The notes under the pieces: generated by a model
Databases searched by the model: none
Seen by the model: the letters and a program-made list of their open reading frames with translations, nothing else
Told to the model about the DNA's origin: nothing
Made by a program: the position numbers and the translations under genes
NCBI RefSeq assembly: GCF_003797825.1
Contig: NZ_RKME01000026.1
Span: forward strand, 17,924-81,923
Reading direction: 5' to 3'
DNA from: Gordonia sp. OPL2
GTDB lineage: Bacteria > Actinomycetota > Actinomycetes > Mycobacteriales > Mycobacteriaceae
Length of the DNA stretch: 64,000 nucleotides
Part shown: one piece after another, positions 58,703 through 64,000 of the stretch
Position numbering within the stretch: the stretch's first letter is position 1
Layout of the letters: every line of letters begins with the position of its first letter

Positions 58703-59134
58703 ATGGCCGAAGAAGTCGTTCAGGAGATCGGACCCATCGATTACGTGGTGGTGGAATGGTCCGGCAGCAAACAGCCGAACGGAGAAGCCCTCCCTCACCT
58801 CATCGATCTGGTCGAGCGCGGCATCATCCGCATCATCGACTTCGCGTTCATCATGAAATCCGAGGACGGTACCGTCGCCCAACTGGCGCTCGACGAGCTC
58901 GGTGCCGAGTTCGCGATCCTCGACGGTGCGTCGGCCGATCTCATCGGCGACAGTGACGTCGCCGAGGCGTCCTCGGTCCTCGAGCCGGGTTCGGCCGCCG
59001 CCCTGCTGGTGTACGAGAACGCCTGGGCCGCACAGTTCGCGGCCGCGCTGCGCGGCAACGGAGCGCAGGTCGTCGCGACCGGGCGCATTCCCTACGACGA
59101 GTTCGTCGCTGCACTCGACGAGGTCGAGGCCTGA
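58703..59134 (+). CDS. DUF6325-type protein
   Basis: 143-residue soluble protein. IGPIDYVVVEW, then LIDLVERGIIRIIDFAFIMK, and LLVYENAWAAQFAAALRGNG resemble the DUF6325 / DUF1269-like membrane-stress family, which is often paired with a SHOCT protein, as here 48 bp downstream. Function unknown. The ATG follows GAGGAG. Confidence 0.7.
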   Translation: MAEEVVQEIGPIDYVVVEWSGSKQPNGEALPHLIDLVERGIIRIIDFAFIMKSEDGTVAQLALDELGAEFAILDGASADLIGDSDVAEASSVLEPGSAAALLVYENAWAAQFAAALRGNGAQVVATGRIPYDEFVAALDEVEA

Positions 59135-59182
59135 CCTCGCCACCCACCGACGCCACATCCGCCCATATCTGAGGAGATCCCC

Positions 59183-59485
59183 ATGCCAGGACTGATCCGA
59201 GCCGCAGCACGTACCGCCGTCATCGCCGGAACCGCCACGTCGGTCAGCAACCGCGTCGCCCGCCGTCAGGCGAACCGCTGGGCGCAACAGGATTACGACA
59301 ATCAGCAGCGCTACTCCCAACCCGCGGCGCAGCCCGTGCAGGCCGCCCCCGCCGCGCCGGCACCCGCGGCCGCCCCGGCTTCCGACACCATCGAACAACT
59401 CAAGGAGCTGGGTGCGCTCTACCAGCAGGGCATCCTGACCGAGCAGGAGTTCGCCGCTCAGAAGGCCAAGATCCTCGGCGCCTGA
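59183..59485 (+). CDS. SHOCT domain protein
   Basis: 100 residues: a basic N-terminal helix (PGLIRAAARTAVIAGTATSV), a Gln/Pro/Ala-rich linker and a C-terminal SHOCT motif (IEQLKELGALYQQGILTEQE, then FAAQKAKIL). SHOCT domains mediate oligomerisation or membrane association. Probably co-transcribed with the DUF6325 gene. Confidence 0.8.
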   Translation: MPGLIRAAARTAVIAGTATSVSNRVARRQANRWAQQDYDNQQRYSQPAAQPVQAAPAAPAPAAAPASDTIEQLKELGALYQQGILTEQEFAAQKAKILGA

Positions 59486-59513
59486 CGACACGTGCCGTCG
59501 CCGGACTCGGCTG

Positions 59514-61109
59514 TCACAGTTCGGCGGCGGGCACTCGGGGGAGCCGTCGGGCGATCACCAGGCCGACGGCGGCCAGGAAGACGGCCAGCAGGATCGATAT
59601 CTTGATGGCGAACAACTGTGCTTCGACATAGTGGTCGACCAGGGTCGTCACCTCATCTGCCGGGATGTCGTTGTCCTGCGCCACCTTCTCCAGCTGGTCG
59701 CGTCCGAGGATCTCGATCCCGTCGGCCGACGCCTCGGCGATCCGCGTCTTGGTGGTCGCGGAGACATCGGGATCCGCCTGACTGGCGGCGGAGAAGCCGG
59801 AACTCAGCGAGGCGATCAGCAGCGCACCCAGCACCGCGACACCCACCGACGTGCCGATGTTCTGCGCCGTGCCCTGCAGCCCACCGGCCTCCCCGCGGTC
59901 ACGCCCGCCCACCGACGACATCACCACGTTGCCCAGTTGCGAGGCGATGAGACCGAATCCCGCACCGAACACCGCCATCCCGATGCCGAAGATCACCCCG
60001 TCGAGCTCCGGGTCGATCGTGGTGATCAGCACCGACGACCCGACGATCACCAGCAGCAGACCGATCGTCACCATTCGTCGAGGTGACTGTGTCGCAGCGA
60101 ATCTCGGACTGGCGAAGGCTGCGATCAACATCGCCACGGACATGGGGGCGAGGGTGAGGCCGGTTTCGAAGGCGTTCTTGAGCAGCACGTACTGCAGGTA
60201 GATCGGGATCACGAAGAACATCCCGCCGATGATCGTCTGTTGCGCGATCAACATGACCAGGCCGTTGCGCAGCTGGAGTTTTCGCAGCAGATCGGGATGC
60301 ATCAACGGCGGATGTCCGTGCGCGATGACGCGGCGCTCCCAGTGGACGAACCCGATGAGGACGAAGATGCCGACCGCGATCATGAACGGGACGATCGACA
60401 GGCCGAACGGCGTGATCTCCGTGCCACCGATCTCGAGAGCGCCGGAGGGTTTGACGAAGCCCCACGTCCCCGACTTCAACAGGGCGAGCACGATCAGCCC
60501 GAGACCTGCCGCGGACAGGAAGGTGCCGCCCCAATCCATCCGCCGTGAGTCGGATCGCCCGGTGTCGGCGATGACCCGCATACACGCGATGACGAGCACG
60601 CAGACAACCGTTTCTGCCGCGAACACGACCCGCCACGTGAGGGTCTCGGTGACCCAACCGCCGATCAGCGGTCCGGCGGCAGCGCCCGCCGCGGCGATGC
60701 CGCCGAGTGCGCTGTACGCGGTCGCGCGATCCTTGCCGTCGTAGTTCGCGGCCGTCAGCGAGATGATGGCCGGCATCACCAGGACGGCCCCGGCACCTTC
60801 GACGAACGACCAGCCGAACAGCAGAGTGCCGATGTTCGGGCTGAATGCTGTGATGAGGGACCCTGCGCCGTACACGAGCAGTCCGATCGCGAAGACCCGC
60901 CGACGACCGAACATGTCGCCGAGGCGGCCGCCGAAGAGCATGAATGACCCCATGACCAGGGTGTACAGCGTGATCGCGAGTTGTACCTGAGTGATGGTGG
61001 TGTCGAGGTCGACCACCACCGCCGAGACCGACACGTTCATCACCGTCGTGTCGAGCACCATGATGAACTGCGCCGCACACAGGATGAGCAGGACGCCCCA
61101 CTTTCTCAC
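59514..61109 (-). CDS. DHA2-family drug:H+ antiporter (MFS, EmrB/QacA type)
   Basis: 531 residues from GTG 61109 (ATG 61175 is an alternative, adding 22 residues). 14 membrane helices are expected. Motif D1 near LDTTVMNVSVSAVVVDL, motif A GGRLGDMFGRRRVF and motif C ALGGIAAAGAAAGPLIGGW are clear. A cytoplasmic/external segment near 430-480 (RIAEASADGIEILGRDQ) is typical of this family. Substrate unknown. Confidence 0.9.
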   Translation of the reverse strand: MRKWGVLLILCAAQFIMVLDTTVMNVSVSAVVVDLDTTITQVQLAITLYTLVMGSFMLFGGRLGDMFGRRRVFAIGLLVYGAGSLITAFSPNIGTLLFGWSFVEGAGAVLVMPAIISLTAANYDGKDRATAYSALGGIAAAGAAAGPLIGGWVTETLTWRVVFAAETVVCVLVIACMRVIADTGRSDSRRMDWGGTFLSAAGLGLIVLALLKSGTWGFVKPSGALEIGGTEITPFGLSIVPFMIAVGIFVLIGFVHWERRVIAHGHPPLMHPDLLRKLQLRNGLVMLIAQQTIIGGMFFVIPIYLQYVLLKNAFETGLTLAPMSVAMLIAAFASPRFAATQSPRRMVTIGLLLVIVGSSVLITTIDPELDGVIFGIGMAVFGAGFGLIASQLGNVVMSSVGGRDRGEAGGLQGTAQNIGTSVGVAVLGALLIASLSSGFSAASQADPDVSATTKTRIAEASADGIEILGRDQLEKVAQDNDIPADEVTTLVDHYVEAQLFAIKISILLAVFLAAVGLVIARRLPRVPAAEL

Positions 61110-61321
61110 CGACAGAACGCTACGCCGGGAATGGTGCGCGACTCGTGTTTGCCGGGACCGGTGACGGGGAATCATCCGAAACGGGTGAGCGGTGGCGGTC
61201 GTAACGATCGCACCGCCCGGTGGAGATCCGGCCAAACGTCGGGACATCGGACGCCCCGCTGCCCATAGTGGAGACAGGAGTCGCCGATCCTCGGAGGCTT
61301 CGAGAGCAGAAAGGATCACCG
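61110..61321. promoter_or_regulatory. Divergent region between the MFS gene and the repeat-peptide operon
   Basis: 212 bp holding both promoters. CATAGT at 61264-61269 could be a -10 box for the rightward operon, whose first gene has an AGAAAGGA ribosome site at 61308-61315. No clear operator palindrome was seen. Confidence 0.35.
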
Positions 61322-61576
61322 ATGGCACTCGATGACGATGACATCACCACCTCCGGCGCCGGCGGCGAAGGAGTTGCCGACGGAGGCTCGAACCCCGGCG
61401 GGCACGACGGTGGCGCCGACGGTACCGCTGATGCCGGTGAGGGACCGGCCGATGGTGGCTCCAACCCCGGCGGGCACGACGGTGGCGCCGACGGTACCGC
61501 TGATGCCGGTGAGGGACCGGCCGATGGTGGCTCCAACCCCGGCGGTCACGACGGAGGCGCAGACGGCACCGCATGA
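61322..61576 (+). CDS. Gly/Asp-rich repeat peptide, candidate RiPP precursor
   Basis: 84 residues built from D, G, A, N, P, H, T, S and E with no Cys. An acidic 18-residue leader (MALDDDDITTSGAGGEGV) is followed by three near-identical units starting at A19, A43 and A67 (24, 24 and 18 residues), each containing SNPGGHDGGADGTA; the His residues are 28, 52 and 76. The DNA units are 72 bp; units 1 and 2 are identical over their last 57 bp. The ATG has a good ribosome site. It lies 10 bp before a JmjC oxygenase gene, which suggests a modified peptide substrate. It could instead be a structural or calcium-binding Gly-rich protein. Confidence 0.72.
   Translation: MALDDDDITTSGAGGEGVADGGSNPGGHDGGADGTADAGEGPADGGSNPGGHDGGADGTADAGEGPADGGSNPGGHDGGADGTA
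61376..61573 (+). repeat. 72-bp in-frame tandem repeat inside the precursor gene
   Basis: Units at 61376-61447, 61448-61519 and a truncated 61520-61573. Near-identity at third codon positions between units 1 and 2 points to recent duplication, so unit number may vary between strains. Confidence 0.9.
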
Positions 61577-61586
61577 CGGCCGCCCG

Positions 61587-62849
61587 GTGCTGAGTCGCTG
61601 TATCGCGGTCGATCCGGATACCTTCGCGAAGGAGTATTGGGGTCGGCAACCGCTGCACAGCAATTCGGCGTCCCTGCCTCGCGACTTCGACGACTTGCTC
61701 ACGGCCGGAATGGTCGACGAGCTGCTCGCCGAGCGCGGGGTGCGGGCGCCGTTCATCCGGATGGCCAGAGACGGCGGACTCCTCGCTCGCGACAGTTACG
61801 TCGGGCCGCAGGGATTCGGTGCGGAGATGCCCGATCAGGTCGACTCGGCAAAGGTATTGGCCGAGTTCGGCGGCGGCGCGACCATCGTGCTCCAAGGCTT
61901 GCACCGGCTCTGGCCACCGGTCATCGACTTCGTGCGGGGGATGGTCGACGACCTCGGCCACCCCGTGCAGGCGAACGCCTACATCACTCCAGCGTCCAAT
62001 CGTGGCTTCGATCCGCATTACGACGTGCACGACGTGTTCGTTCTCCAGACCGCAGGCCGCAAGCGGTGGACCATCCATGCGCCGGTGCACCGCGATCCGT
62101 TGTCCTCTCAACCGTGGACCGATCACCGAACCGCCGTCTCTCGACGTGCCCGCGACGAGCCGGTACTCGACGTCGTGCCCGAACCGGGCGACGCGCTGTA
62201 TCTGCCTCGCGGATGGATTCATTCGGCCCAAGCGCTGGGGGAGACGTCGGTCCACCTCACGATCGGCGTCTCGCCGGTGACCGTGCGCGATGTGCTGGCA
62301 GCGATCGTCGAGGAGGCCGGGTCCATCGACGACCTGCGTGCCTCTCTGCCCCTCGGCATCGACGTCACGGACCGCGACGACACCGCGGCGGTGGTGCGTA
62401 CGGCGATGGCGACGGTTGTCGACGAATGGCAGAACCGAGCGGGTTCGTGGGCGATCGGCGCGGCCGATGCACTCGCGACTCGGCATGCCGACCGTACGCG
62501 TCCCGAGGCGGTCCGACCGCTGGCGACTGTTGATGCCGCGGACTCACTGACGGCCGAGACGGTTGTCCGGTGGCGCCGCGGACTGGTGGGCGAGGTCGTC
62601 CCCGCCGGTGAACGCGTCGAGTTGCGCCTGCCGGATCGGACGGTCGGTTTCCCGTCGTTCTGCGGCGAGGCCCTCAGCCGGATCGTGACGGGCTCGGCCG
62701 TCAGCGCGGACCAGCTTCCGGGACTTGATGCCGCCGACGGAACGGTCGTGCTGCGTCGACTCCTTCGGGAGGCCGTCGTCGTACCCCTGCATGCTGACGG
62801 TCCCTCGGAGGCGGAGCAGTCGACGTCGATGACGGGTTGGCAAGGATGA
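61587..62849 (+). CDS. JmjC-domain oxygenase (ribosomal-oxygenase-like)
   Basis: Fe(II)/2-oxoglutarate-dependent protein hydroxylase fold, 420 residues from GTG 61587; the frame is open back through the precursor gene, but only this part is in family. The N-terminal FAKEYWGRQPL is typical of the ROX group (YcfD, NO66, MINA53). Iron ligands H144-x-D146 (FDPHYDVHD) and H212 (LPRGWIHSA) are present. A helical dimerisation region and a winged-helix-like C-terminus follow. ROX enzymes hydroxylate His or Arg of ribosomal proteins; here the adjacent His-containing repeat peptide is a more likely target (inference). Confidence 0.85.
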   Translation: MLSRCIAVDPDTFAKEYWGRQPLHSNSASLPRDFDDLLTAGMVDELLAERGVRAPFIRMARDGGLLARDSYVGPQGFGAEMPDQVDSAKVLAEFGGGATIVLQGLHRLWPPVIDFVRGMVDDLGHPVQANAYITPASNRGFDPHYDVHDVFVLQTAGRKRWTIHAPVHRDPLSSQPWTDHRTAVSRRARDEPVLDVVPEPGDALYLPRGWIHSAQALGETSVHLTIGVSPVTVRDVLAAIVEEAGSIDDLRASLPLGIDVTDRDDTAAVVRTAMATVVDEWQNRAGSWAIGAADALATRHADRTRPEAVRPLATVDAADSLTAETVVRWRRGLVGEVVPAGERVELRLPDRTVGFPSFCGEALSRIVTGSAVSADQLPGLDAADGTVVLRRLLREAVVVPLHADGPSEAEQSTSMTGWQG

Positions 62850-63748
62850 TCGATCGCCGTCCCTGCAGCGATCAGTCTGCGGAGCGCGACGACCCCATGT
62901 TCGGCACCGCCTCCGCCGGATCGTCGTGGTTGTTCCTCGAGGTGGCCGGCCCCTGGGGTCCGTCGGTGTTCCTCACCTCCCCGTCGATCCTTGATCCCGA
63001 GCTGGGCCGTGCCATCGTGCGTCGGGTCGAGGCGACCGGCATGCGTATCGTCGCGATCCGCCGACCCGGGCGACGCTCGGCGACGCCGCGCTGGCGATGG
63101 TTCGTCGTCCATGCGGAGCCGGGCGCAGAGAGCGTGCACCGCGGCGAGGTGGACGATCCGTCGGGATATCTCGACCTCGCCCTCGACGGTTCCGATGGTG
63201 AGCCGTCGTCGGAGCCAGTCGTTGCGATCTGCGCACACGGCAAGCACGACCAATGCTGCGCGGTCCGGGGCCGCGCAGCGACGTCGGCGATCGCCGACGC
63301 CTACCCCGAATGGACGTGGGAGTGTTCTCACGTCGGCGGTGATCGGTTCGCCGCGACGATGCTGGTCCTACCGCACGGACTCTGCTATGGACGCGTCGAT
63401 TCGGTGGCCGATCCCGCCGATCTCATCCACCGGTACACCCAAGGGCGACTGGTCGATTCGCTGTTGCGCGGCCGTACGTCGCTGCCGCACGCCGTTCAGG
63501 CGGCACAGCATTTCGTCCGCGAGAAGACCGGCGAGGACCGGATCGACGCACTCGCCCCACTTGGCGTCGACCGGTCCGATCACCGAATCCACGTGCGGCT
63601 GAAGGGATCTGACGGGCCGGTCCAGGTGACCCTGGCCGAGCACCTGTCCGATCCGCTGCTGTCGACCTGCGGTGCACGCGTCCCGGGGCGGGTCCGCCAG
63701 TTTGTCCTGGTGTCGATGTCGTTCGCCACCGCCACGCCCGGCCCCTGA
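62846..63748 (+). CDS. Sucrase/ferredoxin-like protein
   Basis: 300 residues, ATG overlapping the JmjC stop (ATGA). Thioredoxin-fold Suc/Fer family with C129, H131, C137 and C138 (ICAHGKHDQCCAVRGR) and the ECSHVGGDRFAATMLVLPHG block (C160, H162), the likely 2Fe-2S or metal site. GPWGPSVF near the N-terminus is also typical. Possible role: electron donor or redox partner to the oxygenase; unproven. It is the last gene of the three-gene operon. Confidence 0.82.
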   Translation: MIDRRPCSDQSAERDDPMFGTASAGSSWLFLEVAGPWGPSVFLTSPSILDPELGRAIVRRVEATGMRIVAIRRPGRRSATPRWRWFVVHAEPGAESVHRGEVDDPSGYLDLALDGSDGEPSSEPVVAICAHGKHDQCCAVRGRAATSAIADAYPEWTWECSHVGGDRFAATMLVLPHGLCYGRVDSVADPADLIHRYTQGRLVDSLLRGRTSLPHAVQAAQHFVREKTGEDRIDALAPLGVDRSDHRIHVRLKGSDGPVQVTLAEHLSDPLLSTCGARVPGRVRQFVLVSMSFATATPGP

Positions 63749-63772
63749 CCGGACGAGCGCGTGGTTTCGCGT

Positions 63773-63880
63773 TCCCTGACGAGCGAGGCGATCCGGCGTT
63801 CGTGGTCCCTGAGGAGCGACGCGATCCAGCGTCCCGTGGTCCCTGAGGAGCGACGCGATCCGGCGTCCCCCGGTCCCTGA
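63773..63880. repeat. 34-bp tandem repeat array (REP-like family 2)
   Basis: Three units of 33-34 bp starting TCCCTGA at 63773, 63806 and 63840, plus a partial start at 63874. Each contains an internal inverted repeat of the form GACGC-GATCCG-GCGTC (the first unit is degenerate). It follows the sucrase/ferredoxin gene and could form stacked hairpins acting as a terminator. Confidence 0.8.
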
Positions 63881-64000
63881 TCCGAAGAGTTCGGTGAGGT
63901 GAGTTGGGTAGCTGACCCCCTGGGGCATGCTGGAATGGGGTCGGTGGTTGCGACCCTGGTTGGCCGGTGTTTGGTTAGGCGACGTCTCGGGGTTCGATGG
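63881..64000. other. Unassigned right edge
   Basis: No gene could be supported in these 120 bases. One minus-strand frame is open from the window edge through the repeat array, but it then runs antisense across the 3' half of the sucrase/ferredoxin gene and shows no family motif. Confidence 0.3.

Noticed and set aside
61573..61593. Tiny ATG frame overlapping the repeat-peptide stop (ATGACGGCC...TGA)
   Set aside because: It encodes only six residues; at most a coupling device for the JmjC gene.
61316..61756. Repetitive minus-strand frame across the precursor gene
   Set aside because: A repeat of 72 bp (multiple of three) keeps all frames open; no ribosome site, and it is antisense to the operon.
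63368..63928. Minus-strand frame open to the right window edge
   Set aside because: Its body is antisense to the sucrase/ferredoxin gene and it lacks any motif; a gene ending there cannot be supported.

Overview
The window is high-GC DNA with a uniform coding style: ATGA and GTGA stop/start overlaps, many GTG starts and leaderless promoters with a TANNNT -10 box. The gene content is that of a mycolic-acid actinobacterium (Mycobacteriales). The order tre - acyltransferase - bio - nrtR/nad - his - trp - lgt - pyk - tesB matches the Mycobacterium tuberculosis chromosome as I recall it. The gltBD pair after lgt, the missing nadB, the abundant intergenic REP elements and the overall style suggest Gordonia or a close relative. 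This is inference; no rRNA gene is present to settle it. No tRNA, rRNA, CRISPR array, transposase or prophage gene was seen.

Layout. (1) 25-16475: the trehalose genes treZ, treY and treX on the minus strand. Between treZ and treY lies a complete plus-strand mce lipid-uptake operon (two YrbE permeases, six Mce proteins, one Mce-associated protein). (2) 16561-18756: an OafA-type membrane acyltransferase with an SGNH domain. (3) 18930-24993: a BioQ-like TetR repressor divergent from bioA-bioF-bioD-bioB, then the biotin synthase auxiliary gene bsaP and a DUF2567 membrane protein. Two palindromic operators lie in the divergent promoter. (4) 24981-26086: a small XRE regulator divergent from a second-type methionine aminopeptidase, with two GGTAT-N4-ATACC palindromes between them. 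(5) 26099-29829: the NAD regulator nrtR, an orphan LuxR-type regulator, and nadA-nadC under an NrtR operator. (6) 29954-44225: a his/trp supercluster (hisD C B H, priA, impA, hisF I, a tautomerase, trpE, a Trp-associated membrane protein, trpC B A) leading into lgt. (7) 44438-50504: glutamate synthase gltB-gltD. (8) 50665-57836: pyk, tesB, a small membrane protein, a BacA/SbmA-like ABC exporter-fold importer and an acyl-CoA ligase, with REP-like repeats between genes. (9) 57843-61109: small membrane and SHOCT-type proteins and a DHA2 multidrug transporter. (10) 61322-63748: a three-gene operon with a Gly/Asp-rich repeat peptide, a JmjC-domain oxygenase and a sucrase/ferredoxin-like protein. 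(11) 63773-63880: a tandem repeat, then an unassigned right edge.

How the genes work together. Most of the window is core biosynthesis: trehalose from glycogen, biotin, NAD, histidine, tryptophan and glutamate, plus lipid import and activation (mce, fadD, tesB). PriA should serve both histidine and tryptophan synthesis, because no trpF is present. The most novel-looking unit is operon (10). A short peptide made of three 24-residue repeats, each with one His and one Asn, sits directly before a Fe(II)/2-oxoglutarate oxygenase of the ribosomal-oxygenase type and a possible electron-transfer partner. It looks like an uncharacterised ribosomally made, hydroxylated peptide system.
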